Positions 20,604 through 32,499 of a stretch of DNA of 64,000 nucleotides are shown one piece after another; within the stretch, counting starts at the first letter, position 1, and each line of letters begins with the position of its first letter. The notes below the pieces were generated by a model that searched no databases, was not told the DNA's origin, and was given only the letters and a program-made list of their open reading frames with translations. The position numbers were made by a program, and so were the translations under genes. The stretch is from positions 1 through 64,000 of the forward strand of contig JBAKBP010007422.1 in assembly GCA_037953745.1 (NCBI GenBank), given 5' to 3'. This DNA is from Lithodes maja. Lineage: Eukaryota > Arthropoda > Malacostraca > Decapoda > Lithodidae.

Positions 20604-21583
20604 ACCGGCCGAGATGGTCCGGCGCCGAAAAAGCGAGAGGAGCGTCTAGGGAATACCAAAAAAGGCCACAAAAATGCGTCATCTCCTTATGAACTCCAAG
20701 CGATGATGGCCATCAAGCTGAGCAGTGTCTTCCTTGATATATGATCCTAACTCAACCGGTAAAGGGAGAGGCAAGGAAGACACACCAGGGGAGAGGAGGC
20801 ACATCCCCCAGGAACCACCCAACCCACAGAGATAGAGCAAAGCCCATGAGGAGAAGTGGCAGGGAGGGTGGTTTTGCACAAACAGGGGCCCCCCTGGGGT
20901 ACCCCTGGATTGGGCAAAAAGACTATGAAAGGATGGAGGTGAAACAGGAAGGGAAAACAAAAACCAGTAAACGAAACTGGTGAGAAAAAGGGTGGCCTAG
21001 CCGTGAGCAGAGAATGTGTCAGGTGCGAAAAAACCCTGTAGTGTGAAGTAGGGGCCCCCCTGGGGTACCCCTGGAATATCACGAACCACCTGTCGCCCAG
21101 GCCCTTGAGACACAGTGAAGGCTCGAAAGGGGGGACTCGGGAATAACGCTAATAATGCGGCCGACACAAACTCTACAAACAGCACCGCCACCATCGAAAT
21201 CTCAGATTGTTTACCAACGGTACACCTTAGGCTATGAAAAAAATGAAAACTCATAGGGGCATAGCAATTCCTGAATGAGAAAACTAGCTAGGCTAAAATA
21301 AGCTAAAAGCTAAACTATGCCCAGACTAACAGGAAAAAGAATAAGAAAAGAGAAAGAATGAAAAACATATACGAGGAATGCCAGGCGCCCCCGTACCTTC
21401 GGTAGGCTATTTCCACACGCGTCTCCATTATACACACTTAGAAGCCCATTTACGTGTGCCCTAGATCACGTAACATCTGTCTAACAAAAAAAGAAGGCCA
21501 GATAAGCCGAAACGAACCTAAACAGGGTGAATTGAAGGAGCACAACAAAAGCGGACTCAACAATGGAGGCGCGTGAAAAAATT

Positions 21584-21882
21584 ATAACAAGAGAGGGTCG
21601 CTCATGCGCACGTTCGACAGGGATCTGCACATGACGGAACACGGGATGGGCCTTAAGCGGTAACTAAGGTAAACCCCTTTTTCTTCTCTTCTATGCTTTT
21701 TTCACCTTCGGTGGTAGTTTTGGTTAATGTACAACGTCTCCTAGAGCAAGATAAGGAGTAGACTCTAGACGTTTTCTTTTTAACCGCGGTTGGAATGACG
21801 ACATAGCAGTCAAAATAGACAAGTCGTCATTGCAATTAGGTTAATAGCCTTGACGTTGGATTTGCAAAGACTACTAACAAAT
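21584..21882 (-). repeat. DIRS-1 left terminal repeat
   Basis: Matches the left terminal repeat of DIRS-2 (29027-29324) and, inverted, its right repeat (36649-36990). Recognisable stretches are AACCGCGGTTGGAATGACGA and the CACCTTCGGTGG palindrome. Its partner at the other end is missing from the window. Confidence 0.8.
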
Positions 21883-22576
21883 TAGGATTATCTGGTACAC
21901 GGGTGGGTTGGTTGACTAGTTGAGTGAGATTAAATGAGTCTGCAAATAGCTCACATTCAAGACCAGCATCATCAGTCCTGGCTGAATGAGTGAGCCATTC
22001 AACATTATGGACATTAAAATCACCCAACACAGTGATTTCAGAAGAAGCATTTAAGTTGAGGACACTGAGTTGTGAGGACAGAGAATCAAAAAGACTTTGC
22101 TCTGGAGTATTTGGGGAACGGTAGATGCAACATATGTATTTAAATTTACCAGCAGAAATTAATTTGTATATAGAATAATCAAAATAGGGACAATTGAAAC
22201 TAGTAACCTCCTCCAGGGCAATTTCAGATTTTGCGAAGCAACATACACCTCCTTTAGGTCTGAAATTTTGGAGCAGTTGATAACCTGGAAAATTAAATCT
22301 AGACGTGTCAGATGTGGATGTTACTTGAGTCTCTGTCAAAAAAAGGAGAGTAGGGGATTCTGCTTGAAGAAATTGGTGTACAGAATTGATGTTAGAGTGA
22401 AGTCCCCTTATATTGCTAAAGAAAAAGCTGCACCGACGAGCAGCTTTGGGACGTTGCAATGCTCTTGACACAGTCGCATGATGACGACCGGGAGGGCCCT
22501 GTGTCAATGACCCAACCCTGCCGGGGGTGGATATCCGAGGGACCACCAGGTTTGCTCTTAACAATTGTACTGCCAT
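21883..22576 (-). pseudogene. Non-LTR endonuclease domain (NL-4), interrupted by DIRS-1
   Basis: Minus-strand frame with an apurinic-type endonuclease: FFFSNIRGLHSNINSVHQFL, LLFLTETQVTS (catalytic Glu), YICCIYRSPNTPEQSLFDSL, ITVLGDFNVHNVEWL (Asp/Asn pair) and NLTQLVNQPTRVPDNPN. The frame ends where DIRS-1 starts at 21882. The final His motif and the RT that should follow are absent. About 50 residues upstream of the endonuclease are of unknown type. Likely the Jockey/CR1-like superfamily; the clade is not resolved. Confidence 0.8.
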
Positions 22577-23324
22577 ATTTATTGGGTAAGGTGTATGGTG
22601 TTACATGTATGATATGTAGTGGGAAGAGTAGTGTTTTATGGATAGAGGATAGCGATGTAGGGCAATGTCATGAAGTTGGATGTGTATGTTATATAAAGAG
22701 GGTTTTCCTGATGCCCCTGATGTGTGAGGCAGAAAGATATGTATCCAGCTACCAAGGCCTGGGAGAGAAAATGGAATTCAGGCTATTCCCTGAGTCTCCC
22801 GAAACCTTGGCGGTAGTACTTCCCTGGGCGGGGCTGCCTACCCCTACTACCTGCAGATGAGCAATAAGCCTGGTTAACAATGCAAAAACTGCCTGTAATC
22901 CACAAAGTGATGTTATTTAAGCAAAAAGTGAAAATTAAACCACAAAATAGAAAAAGTGAAGTAGGCCTAGACTCCCGACAATCACAAAGCAATTGTCGGG
23001 CGAAAACGCACCTTCAAACAAGTAAACAATAATCTCCAGTTCACTACACACCCTCCAAACACCCAGAATTTTGTCCCAAAAGCATGTCTATATCACAGAA
23101 TCATCCTTCTAAAACTTCAAAAGCCCTGAGAAGGCTCATAACTCGCCTAAAGAAGCGAAGGGGTGGAAAAAGACATCAACACAAGAGCAACAAAAATGTG
23201 TGCAGGTCGGACCAAGGGTGTGCAGAAAACTGATGGAAGTACCTGTCTGAGAGCCGGTATGTTGAGTTCGCGCATGCGTCCAGAGGGAAGCTAGATTGAG
23301 TGGGCAACTATTTTAATTTTTTCT
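22577..23324. other. Unassigned segment upstream of the NL-4 endonuclease
   Basis: Could contain the 5' part of NL-4 (on the minus strand) and interior sequence of the DIRS relic that ends at 23511. Short frames here show no recognisable domain. A near-palindrome around the repeated TTGTCGGG at 22975-23000 was the only structure seen. Confidence 0.3.
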
Positions 23325-23511
23325 ACCCTACCTTTTTCGTTTTCTATTCTCAATAAGTAGTCTTGAAGTGTGTATAATGTACCTAGTAGAGATTTTAGGT
23401 GCTACTCTAGAAGATATTGGACTGCACATGTAGTACCGATAAATCGGCCCGCTGTCCCAGTGACTGAACTTATAAGCCCTACGTTGGATAACGTAGAGAC
23501 TACTACTAAAT
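23325..23511 (-). mobile_element. DIRS-4 relic: terminal repeat of a DIRS element related to DIRS-3
   Basis: In plus-strand reading, GTGTATAATGTACCTAGTAGAGA, GGTGCTACTCTAGA and CTACGTTGGATAACGTAGAG, ending CTACTACTAAAT at 23511, align with the DIRS-3 terminal repeat (43505-43610 and the inverse of 26869-27050). Only the terminal part is recognisable, diverged by roughly a quarter. No coding domain is left. Confidence 0.65.
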
Positions 23512-23685
23512 AGATAGTTTTATGTACATAAAGGTTATGGGCATATAGTGTACAAAACACATAAATACACGGTAATACTGTACTGTTATATACAATAAAG
23601 AATCCTCAAGTATATATGAATAATGCTGGACCTCGTAGATCACAATCATTATCATATATTCGTTCACATAAGCAAGGTTTAACTC

Positions 23686-23770
23686 TATCACGTAAGCAAG
23701 TATTAACTCTTCAACATAAGCAAGTATTAACTATTCAATGTAAGCAAGTATTAACTTTTCAACTAAGTAG
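23686..23770. repeat. Tandem repeat of about 28-30 bp
   Basis: The unit TAAGCAAGTATTAACT.TTCAA recurs four times (near 23670, 23693, 23721 and 23749) with small differences. No function seen. Confidence 0.75.
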
Positions 23771-23928
23771 GCAACAATGAACTCAATTAATTAACATATT
23801 CAACAGTGAACATCTCTTATCGTGGCAACAATGAAATCCTCTTATTCAGTGTGTAATTAGCTCCTCCGGAAGCTCTCGTAATTGCTGTACAATAAGTCAA
23901 TATGATAGCATGTTCCGAAGAACGTTAC

Positions 23929-24176
23929 TTAACCCTTGGAATCCGGGAGGCCTCATATGAGGCAAAATGCGCGGCTAAAAAGTCGCCGATATAATCATCA
24001 GAACTCAGCAACCACGCAACGTAGCGATGTCATCTCATCGGCAGTCTACAGACAAGAAAACGTTCTACAATTTGCAAACAATTGACTGCTCTAGGTGGTC
24101 TCAATCAGTAGCTACTGAATTATGAAGTTTGAAAATACCAAACTTCATATGAGGCCCCCCGGATCCCAAGGGTTAA
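23929..24176. mobile_element. TTAA-flanked MITE of 240 bp
   Basis: TTAA at 23929-23932 and 24173-24176. Left end CCCTTGGAATCCGGGAGGCC, then TCATATGAGG; the right end is the inverted counterpart, CATATGAGGCCCCCCGGATC then CCAAGGG. piggyBac-like by target and end sequence, and non-coding. Its right edge coincides with the first recognisable base of NL-1. Confidence 0.85.
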
Positions 24177-24928
24177 TTGTGTGGTTTACTCACGCTTGTT
24201 CTACTGCTGTCCACAATAAGGAGGAAGCATTCAAACGGTACCGATGCCTTCAAACTCAAGAATATAATTCTTCCTATGTTTCTGCCCGGAATCAAGCCAA
24301 ATCTGTTCTTCGACTCGCCAAACACTCTTTCATCAATAATAAATGCACTGAACTATCTAACTCTAGGCTCTTCCCAAGCATTCTGGCATCTAGCCAAAAA
24401 CCTCTCCAACAATTTTTCTTCCTCGTCTTTCTCTCCCCTTTTCCACTCTGACAGCACTACCGTCATTTCTTCCTCTGACAAAGCTGAACTCTTCGCCCAA
24501 GCTTTCACTAGAAACTCCACCTTGGATTGTTCCGGTGCTATTCCTCCCTCTCCACCCCCCTCTCACTTACTTATGCCTAATATCCTAGTCTCTTCTAAAG
24601 ATGTACTTTCTACCCTATCTGGGCATACGGCGTACGGTCCTGATGGTGTTCCTCCTGTCGTACTAAAAAACTGTGTCTCCGTGTGACTCCCTGCCTAGGC
24701 AAACTCTTCCGTCTCTGTTTCTCCTCTAACGTCTTCCCTTCTTGCTGGAAGTTTGCTCTCACTCAACCTGTCCCAAATAAGGGTGACCACTCTCAACCCT
24801 CCAACTGTCGTCCAATTGCTCTCATTTCTTGCATCTCCAAAGTTTTTGAAACTACAGTATTCTTACTTCAAAATTTCTTAAGCATCTCTCTTCTCATAAT
24901 CTACTCTCAGATTGCCAGTATGGATTCC
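24177..24928 (+). pseudogene. NL-1 piece 1: linker and first part of the RT
   Basis: Frames shift at least twice. Recognisable: WFTHACSTAVHNKEEAFKRY and SARNQAKSVLRLAKHSFINN (region between endonuclease and RT), AYGPDGVPPVVLKNC (RT motif 0/1) and PSNCRPIALISCISKVFE. It ends at the TTAA target at 24929, in the codons that precede the QYGF-type motif. Confidence 0.8.
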
Positions 24929-26682
24929 TTAACCCTCCAGCCCCGGCTATGTAATATATATATTATTATATATATTCCCCGAAACCCGGGTGTTTTGGCC
25001 GAAAAACGTCTACACCTAGGCTACCGTATCTTTGTTATTCTGACTGCTTCCGCATTCCTGCGCATCCCCAAGCGTAGATGTGTTTATTACCTGTAGAATG
25101 GCGTTAAGTAGAGCTCTCTAAGTCAAGTGGTTGACTTGTGATGATGATTTCAGTGGAGATAACTTTATGGCAAAAACAGCCACTTTACACTACTTTTCGA
25201 TACTTAACAACAACATACAGGCACACACGAACAAGCGACGCACTCCTTCTTGTGGCCGGAGATGCGGGGCGTCGGTCCAGCCGGCTGTTGTTTACATGCG
25301 TCGGACCGACGCCTCGCACACCAAGCTCACAGGCTTTCAACCACTGGGCGTTAAAGAGCCCTTCCGGGCAGCTCTGGTATGCTTTTTTATGGGCGTTCAA
25401 GAGCCCTTCCGGGAACGAAGGGTTAACCCTCTCACCACGGATGACCTCTTGAACGCCCATAAAAAAGCATATAACAGGTACAGTCAGCCCCCCCAATACG
25501 CGATTCCACAATTCGCGAAAACCCTAATACACGAGTGACCCCTCGAAAATAACATTAATTAATTAAACATTAATTACGCGAGGTGGTACCACAATACACG
25601 AATCGAGAGCTAAGAAGGGGCCAAATCCGCTATTCCCGCTTGATACGCGAGCACGTCTACGTTTCGCGAGGCCCAGGAGTAGCTCTGAAAAAAGAAGAAG
25701 ACGGGCATACGCCTGCCTTCCCTCCCGCTTACCCTCCCTCCCTCCCTCCCACAGTCCCGCTCAAGCGTCATAGCCGTGCGGAGTGACCAAACGTTTGTAG
25801 TGCCTGCCACTTTTTTCGCCATGCCACGCCAATATAAGAAGATTAACACACAAAATGAAGGTGGAAGTGTTGGATAGCAAGAAAAAAGGAGAAGGAAACT
25901 GTGCAATAGGCTTGTCAGAGTAAACTGTTCGTACGATTTGGTCAGGGAGGGAGAAGTTGGAGAAAATCGTGAAGTCCTACGGTCCTAGTCCTAGTCCTAG
26001 CCTATCTTCTACTAATTTTAAGGTAAGGTTTCATATTTTTATTCATTGTTCTTATTATATATAAGATATAGACTGTACTGTAGAGCCAAAAATGTCGAAA
26101 ATAAGGCCAAAATTTTTGAAAATAGGCCATAATTGAGAGATGTCACCCATATCTAATTATTCCTATTTAAAGTTAGGTCCACAATACGCGGATTCCCAAT
26201 ACGCGATGCCTCCTGTCGCCCCTATTCTCGCGTATTGGGGGGGCTGACTGTACCCGGATGGTCTCTTAAACACCCATGACGTCACAGCCTGTGAGCTTGC
26301 TGTGCGAGGCGTCGGTCCGACGCATGTAAACAACAGCCGGCTGGACCGACGCTCCGCATCTCCGGCCACAAGAAGGAGAGCGTCGCTTGTTCGTGTGTGC
26401 CTGTATGTTGTTGTTAAGTATCGAAAAGTGGTGTAAAGTGGCTGTTTTGGCCATAAAGTTATCTCCAATGAAATCATCATCACAGCTCACCCAGTTGACT
26501 TAGAGAGCTCTACTTAATGCCATTTTACAGGTAAATAACACAGCTACGCTTGGGGATGCGCGGGAATGCGGGAAGCAGTCTGATTAACGAATATACGGTA
26601 GCCTAGCCTAGACGTTTTTCGGCCAAAACACCCGGGTTTCGAGGAATATATATATAATACATAACCGGGGCTGGAGGGTTAA
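24929..26682. mobile_element. Long-TIR TTAA element (piggyBac-like MITE), inserted in NL-1
   Basis: TTAA at 24929-24932 and 26679-26682. Inverted arms of about 400 bp (24933 to about 25340, and about 26278-26678) start CCCTCCAGCCCCGG and share GGGTGTTTTGGCCGAAAAAC. A second inverted pair inside (TATGCTTTTTTATGGGCGTT near 25379, inverse at 25452-25473) makes a further hairpin. NL-2 gives the empty site: TTCCTTAAGGGTCGCTC near 48602-48618 is uninterrupted. No transposase. Confidence 0.9.
25479..26252. mobile_element. Tigger/pogo-like MITE nested in the TTAA element
   Basis: TA at 25479-25480 and 26251-26252; inverted ends CAGTCAGCCCCCCCAATACG and the matching GTATTGGGGGGGCTGACTG. CAGT-starting ends with a TA duplication are typical of the pogo/Tigger branch of Tc1/mariner. 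The interior (770 bp) contains CGCGAGG motifs and (CCCTCC)-rich sequence but no transposase. Confidence 0.85.
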
Positions 26683-26868
26683 GGGTCGCTCTATAGTACT
26701 GGGATCTCCTTTCAAATCTTACTATCAAATCTTACTAATTCTTAGTTATCCTCCTTTTGGGACTTCGGTGATACCTTTTCTATTGCGCTAGACATATAGA
26801 AGTCCTTTGATAGAGTCTGGAACAAAACTCTATTTTCTAAGCTACCCTCCTTCGGTTTCTATCCCTCT
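26683..26868 (+). pseudogene. NL-1 piece 2: RT palm start
   Basis: Degenerate match to NL-2 48606-48778: GGGACTTCGGTGA, then a region equivalent to the DISKAFDRVWH motif with mutations (CTAGACATATAGAAGTCCTTTG carries an in-frame stop), then CCTTCGGTTTCTATCCCTCT up to DIRS-3. Confidence 0.8.
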
Positions 26869-27170
26869 ATTTAGTAGTAGCCTCTACGTCTCCAACGTAG
26901 AGCTATATACTTATCGTATAATTCCGTTCCGCTCTGGAGCGGGCAATTATCGTAATCACTAGCGCGATTAAATCGATAACATCTAGAGTAGCACCTTACT
27001 CTCTCTACTAGGTACGTTGTACACACTTTTGAGGCTACTATTTTAAAGGAAATTAAAATATTGATGAGAAAGAAAAGAGAAAATTGCAGAACATTGTCCA
27101 TCCCATCTGGCTCCTTAAGCCGTTGTCACGGGTCCACAGCACAACCCGACCGGGTTCATTAGATCATTCC
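26869..27170 (+). repeat. DIRS-3 left inverted terminal repeat
   Basis: Reverse complement of 43361-43607 plus 45720-45745. Includes CGCTCTGGAGCGGGCAATTA and GGGTCCACAGCACAACCCGA. The first 37 bases are also found, inverted, in the internal complementary region. Confidence 0.9.
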
Positions 27171-27676
27171 TTTTCGCGCTACACTCTATGACGCACACAC
27201 TTTTTCTGGTGCTCTGTTTTTGTGCCTACCACACCTGTCCCCTCCCCTTTGGGGGAGTTGTGGGCCTTATTTAAGGTGCCTGTGATTCTAGACAGATGAT
27301 ACGTGCTGTAGGCACACTATAAAATGGGCTCAAATGTGTTTTTCTTGGAGTGTAGCGTCGAAACTGGAGGTTACTTAATTTTTTGCCATCTGCGCATGCG
27401 TCGCCGCTTGGGCGACACTCGTTCATTTAGGCTTTGCCTTTTGTATTCATTTCACTTGCGGTGGCTTTAGTTTTGTCTTTAGTAAGCTTCTTGTCATTAT
27501 AGTTTTTTGTCACTGCCTTTATTTTTGCTTTTCTTTTCGTGAAATTAGGCCTAGGCTTACTTGTGCCCTTCTAGTTGGTTGGAAGGCGGGCGCTGACCCT
27601 TGCAGGGCCGATCCCTTTTGGTGGTCTTTTTACTTGTTGCTGCCTCTCTTCAAGAGTGCAGGAACTAGTGCGCCAG
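27171..27676 (+). other. DIRS-3 leader before the repeats
   Basis: Contains CTGCGCATGCGTCGCC near 27390, comparable to GCGCATG motifs next to the terminal repeats of DIRS-1 and DIRS-2. No reading frame of note. Confidence 0.4.
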
Positions 27677-28740
27677 GTAATTTCATATATTACTGCCTCA
27701 AGTACCAAATAGGCTAACTTCCGAGTTTTGGCCTAGCCTAGGGGGGGGGGGGCATTTGGATTTCAACACTGTGGCAACCTCAATCTGGCATACAATGCTC
27801 ACTTTTTGATTGACGGACCCAGTGCTCTGTCTCCCTGGATACAGTCCCACAAAACCACGAACGTAGCCCGTTCTGATGAGTTTTTGTCTGACAGTTTTTG
27901 TTCTGTCTACTGCCCCTCCTACGGTATTGATTATATCCCTCATCAAGGGTACAGTAACTGGTGGCGCCTTGTAATTTCATATATTACTGGCTCCAGAACC
28001 GATTAGGCTAACTTCCGTTTTTAGCCTAGCCTTGATGGGGGGCGTTTTGGTTTAGACTGCGACTCTGCGGCCTCCTCAATCTGGCATACTCTGCCCCTGT
28101 ATTGATATTACGGCCCCGGTGCTCTGTCTACCTGACGCTTCGGTCACTTGTTGCTTACCCTCATCAAGGGTACAGTAACTGGTGACTCCCTGTAATTTCA
28201 TATATTACTGGCTCTGGTACCGAATAGGCTAACTTCCGTTTTTTCGCCTCGCCTATTCCAATTCATTATTAATCTGACTCAGGTACTGAATAGGCTAACT
28301 TTTTTTAGCCTAGCCTAGAAGGGGGGCGTTTGGTGTACAACTCTTGTGGCCTCCTCAATCTGGCATAAATGCCCCTGTATTGATCGGCGGCCCCAGTGCT
28401 CTGTATTCCTGTTGCTACGATCCCTTGTTGCTTACCCTCATCAAGGGTACGGTACCTATTGGCTCCCTGTAATTTCATATATTACTGACTCAAGTGCCGA
28501 ATAGGCTAACTTCCGAGTTTTGGCCTAGCCTAAGGGTGGGGGGGGGCGTTTGGCTTTCAACACTGTGGCAACCTCAATCTGGCATACAATGCTCACTTTT
28601 TGATTGACGGCTCCAGTGCTCTGTCTTCCTGGCCTCAGTCCCACAAAACCGCGAACGTAGCCCGTTCTGATGTGTTGTTATCTGACAAGTTTTTATTGTC
28701 TTCTGCCCCCCACTACGGTCGTGCACTTGATTACCCACAG
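27677..28740 (+). repeat. Four diverged tandem units (220-295 bp) in the DIRS-3 leader
   Basis: Each unit begins GTAATTTCATATATTACTG (27677, 27971, 28192, 28469), continues with AATAGGCTAACTTCCG, a G-rich run before GCGTTTGG, CCTCAATCTGGCATA and CAGTGCTCTGT, and often ends CTCATCAAGGGTACAGTAAC. Intervals are 294, 221 and 277 bases. Non-coding leader repeat, possibly regulatory. Confidence 0.85.
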
Positions 28741-29026
28741 GCTCTCCCGCGCCTGATGTGACTTTAGGAGGGTTACCTTTGGGCCCCTCCGCTTTTGGAA
28801 GGGACTTTTATTTTACTGGCCTTCCACCTTCCTGGGTGCCACAGACCTCTCAGGCATACCGATGGGTTGCCGCCCTGGGTCGGGTACTCCCCGCTCTAGG
28901 TCGGACCTTTCATTTACGGTTTCATGGTCTCCCTGGGCCCCTCCGATCTAGAACGGGCCTTTCCGTTCTATGTCGGAGGTCTGTTTTCACACTGACTGCT
29001 ACCCACAGACGCTCTAGAACGGGACT
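28741..29026 (+). other. DIRS-3 sequence left of the DIRS-2 insertion
   Basis: C/T-rich, with repeated CTCTAGAACGGG / CCGTTCTATGTCGGA units. The unit at 28955-28985 serves as an empty-site proxy for the DIRS-2 insertion at 29026/29027. Gag frames are not recognisable. Confidence 0.5.
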
Positions 29027-29324
29027 ATTTGTTAGTAGTCTTGGCAAATCCAACATCAAGGCTATTAACCTAATTGCAATGACGACTTGTCTATTTTGAC
29101 TGCTATGTCGTCATTCCAACCGCGGTTAAAAAGAAAACGTCTAGAGTCTACTCCTTATCTTGCTCTCGGAGACGTTGTACATTAACCAAAACTACCACCG
29201 AAGGTGAAAAAAGCATAGAAGAGAAGAAAAAGGGGTTTACCTTAGTTACCGCTTAAGGCCCATCCCGTGTTCCGTCATGTGCAGATCCCTGTCGAACGTG
29301 CGCATGAGCGACCCTCTCTTGTCA
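29027..29324 (+). repeat. DIRS-2 left inverted terminal repeat
   Basis: About 300 bases, the inverse of 36649 to about 36930. Includes AACCGCGGTT and CCACCGAAGGTG palindromes. The outermost 36 bases recur inverted at 36471-36506. Confidence 0.92.
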
Positions 29325-30303
29325 TAATTTTTTCACGCGCTCCATTGAATGAAGTCGCTTTTGTTGTGCTCCTTTAATTCACCCTGTTTAGGTTCGTTTC
29401 TGCTTATCTGGCCTTCTTTTTTGTTAGACAGATGTTACGTGATCTAGGGCACACGTAAATGGGCTCCTAAGTGTGTATAATGGAGACGCGTGTGGAAATA
29501 GCCTACCGAAGGTACGGGGGCGCCTGGCGTTCCTCGTATATGTTTTTCATTCTTTCTCTTTTCATATTCTTTTTTCCTGTTAGTCTGGGCATAGTTTAGC
29601 TTTTAGCTTAATTTAGCCTAGCTCGTTTTCTCATTCAGGAATTGCTATGCCCCCTATGAGTTTTCATTTTTTCATAGCCTAGGTGTACCGTTGGTAAACA
29701 ATCTGAGATTTCGTTGGTGGCGGTGCTGTTTGTAGAGTTTGTGTCGGCCGCATTATTAGCGTTATTCCCGAGTCCCCCCTTTCGAGTCCTTCACTGTGTC
29801 TCAAGGGCCTGGGCGACAGGTGGTTCGTGATACTCCAGGGGTACCCCATGGGGGCCCCTCCTTCACACCACAGGGTTTTTCGCCCCTGACACATTCTCTG
29901 CTCACGGCTAGGCCACCCTTTTTCTCACCAGTTTCATTTACTGGTTTTTGTTTTCTCTTCCTGTTTCACCTCCATCCTTTCATAGTCTTTTGCCCAATCC
30001 AGGGGTACCCCACGGGGGCCCCTGTTTGTGCGAAACCACCCTCCCTGCCACTTCTCCTCATGGGCTTTGCTCTATCTCTGTGGGTTGGGTGGGTCCTGGG
30101 GGATGTGCCTCCTCTCCCCTGGTGTGTCTTCCTTGCCTCTCCCTTTACCGGTTGAGTCGGGATAAATTCAAGGAAGACACTGCTCAGCTTGATGGCCATC
30201 ATTGCTTGGAGTTCATAAGGAGATGACCCATTTTTTGTGGCCTTTTTTGGTATTCCCTAGACGCTCCTCTCGCTTTTTTCGGCGCCGGACCATCTCGGCC
30301 GGT

Positions 30304-30446
30304 CCCGCAAATTTGCGGGAGCTCGATTCGGTCCTCTGGGACGTTTCGGCTCCCCACAAATTTGCGGAGATCGTTGGGGGGTCCCGCAAAATTGCGGGAG
30401 GGTGGTGTCGGTACGGTTATACCTCCATTGGCCCGCAAATTTGCGG
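30304..30446. repeat. Array of four palindromes in the DIRS-2 leader
   Basis: Members at 30304-30319 (CCCGCAAATTTGCGGG), 30354-30367 (one mismatch), 30383-30398 (CCCGCAAAATTGCGGG) and 30432-30446. Core spacing 49, 30 and 49, the same as in DIRS-1, although several palindromes have point changes. They lie about 140-280 bases before the leader acceptor CTTTGCAG at 30584. Confidence 0.88.
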
Positions 30447-30784
30447 TAATAGTTGGCTTTCACTATTGATCTTTTTGATGTCATCTTGTTGCCTGATACT
30501 ATATTGGTGTATGCACTTTACTGGTGTTATAGGCCCTGCATGTAAGATGTTGAGTGGTGGTTAACACTTTCTCCATCTTTGCAGGTTCTGCTACTGCTCT
30601 TCCGCCTCGGCCGCCCTCCTCACCTACCTCTGTGCTCCCAGTTTAGGGTGAGTACGGATACCTGTTTGCATGTGTGTTCCTGTTTCCCCATGCTCCTTCC
30701 CTGGTTCTTCTTGGACATTCTCTCCACTTACTCCTTCGATGTGCTGATTATGGTGTGTGTTCTTCTAGTGCAGGTAGGCTGCCT

Positions 30785-32499
30785 TGCTTTCGCCTTGGTT
30801 GTCGCTCCCCGTGCTTGGAGAGCCACAAGTCCTGCTTGCGCCACTCGCTCTGTGTGTCCTCTATGGCCTACCTCCCTGCTCTGTGTGGCACGTGTCTGGC
30901 CCTGGTGGATGTGCTGCACCATGGCCCTGGTTCCTCGGCGGCGGCTGTGGCCTCTGCTTCCCTTCCGTCGGTGTGGACGATGGTCTCCCGCCACATTAGG
31001 ACTGTAGGCCACCGTTCCCCGGCCTTTGTTGCCGACCGGATCCACGTCGCCCTGGGTATCCCTGACCCCGACTGAAGGCCGTTCACCTGGCCCTCTCCCC
31101 TGGGTCCCGCAGCCGGTCGTCCCATCGTCGGGGGGTTCCCCAGCTCCGTCCACGCTCTCGCTCGCCTCGTCGTCCGTCCTCTACTGCCCCTCGTCGTCGT
31201 CCTGATCGCCTTGACGACGCCCATCGCCCTCGTCATGGTTCTCGCCCTGAGGCCGGGGTTAGCGGCTCTGCCTCTGTGCGCCCTCCCCTGGCCTCTACGA
31301 ATAGGGGCTCTACTCCCTTCCGCCCGCTTCCCCAGCCCAGACGACTTCCTCTTACGTTGTCCTCTCCGTGCGCGGTTGTTCATGCTGTCGCTGGCCCTCT
31401 GCTCCCTCCTCCTACACTGTCCAGGAGGGTCCGCCTGGATGTCGTTGCTTCTCCTACTTCACCTGCTTCAGTGCCTATTCTTCCTTCACGGTCTCGTCCC
31501 ACGGTGGAGGTCCCTCCCTCCTCTGCCTCGGTGTCGGGCCGCCCTGTTATCTCAGCCCCGGGGATCCTTGCTCTGTTTCCCCCCGCGGCTCCTTCTGGCC
31601 TCCTTTCACCCGGCCAGCCTTCCCACTCCCGTCGTCCTGCTCCTCCTCATTCTTCTCTTCCTGACCTTCACTTACCGTCTCGCCAGGGGGGTACCCCTCC
31701 TCTTGCCTCGGTGGGGTTTCGTGAGGTTTCTCAGGAGCTGACGTGTCGCTGGAAGAGGGGGATGGTGCTGTTTCCCCCTCGGCCGTTCGTGATCTGGGAC
31801 GAGTCCCTCAACGGCGACACAACCGTCGTCGCTCGCCTCCTTGGGCCGCGACGCTGCTGGTTCGTGTCGTGGGTCTCGCTCACGCTCGCCCCTGCGGGCC
31901 GACCAATCTTGGGGGGGGTCGCCTCTCTCGGATCGATTGTCGGCTATGCAGGGCTGGGTTGTGTCACGCATCGACGGGCGCTTGGAGTCGATGCAAGACT
32001 CCCTCTTCTCGCGCTTCTTGGCGGTGACACACCCTCAGCGCCTCACCCTACCTACCCCTGCTACGGTCCCCCTCCCTTCTGCAGGCCTACGCTCTGGTCA
32101 GACTTCAGCCGCCCTGACATCCTTCCGGCTGTTCAGTCCCTGGCTGTGTTGACGGGTGTGTCCTCCTATGGGACAGGTTTGTGCGATGCCGGTACGCCTG
32201 GCTTAGCCTTCATGCTTGGTCACCCTCTCCCATTGGAGGCCTGGTTTGCCGAGGCCTTCGACTTCACCAACCGATCCGTCGACGGCTCTCCTTCAGTCCC
32301 TCCCCCGGAGTCATCACTGATTTTGCCTCCTCTTGTGTCTGTCGGCGGGTTGGACGGCGCGTTCTGGTCCTGGATAAGCGCGCCCGTTCTTGAACTTTGT
32401 TCTATTGCTACCCCGTTCTTCTCTCACCCGGATCAGCCCTCTGTCGCCAAGGTTTTTCCCTTGCGACAGAGGGTGACTGACTTATTGTCTTGTCTTTAG
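30785..32499 (+). pseudogene. DIRS-2 Gag-like protein, broken
   Basis: Collinear with the DIRS-1 Gag frame. The start codon of DIRS-1 corresponds to CTG here (near 30779), and a premature stop follows VALGIPDPD near 31073. The frame reopens as about 400 codons (31276-32499) with TLWSDFSRPDILPAVQSLAV, PLPLEAWFAEAFDFTNRSVD and PLRQRVTDLLSC. About 430 bases present in DIRS-1 (near 18350-18785) are missing after CTTCTGCAG at 32084. A base lost in the CTTTAGG run near 32497 shifts the frame again. Confidence 0.7.

Larger units (their letters stand above)
17868..21882 (-). mobile_element. DIRS-1: 5' half of a DIRS-type retrotransposon, truncated by Gyp-1
   Basis: On the minus strand this stretch is collinear with 29027 to about 32580 of DIRS-2: terminal repeat, leader, palindrome array and Gag-like ORF. 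The left terminus is at 21882, with ATTTGTTAGTAGTC in element sense, as in DIRS-2. Sequence stops at 17867/17868, where the Gyp-1 LTR begins. RT, RNase H, recombinase and the right terminus are missing. It sits in the endonuclease region of a minus-strand non-LTR element, directly after codons for RVPDNPN. Confidence 0.9.
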
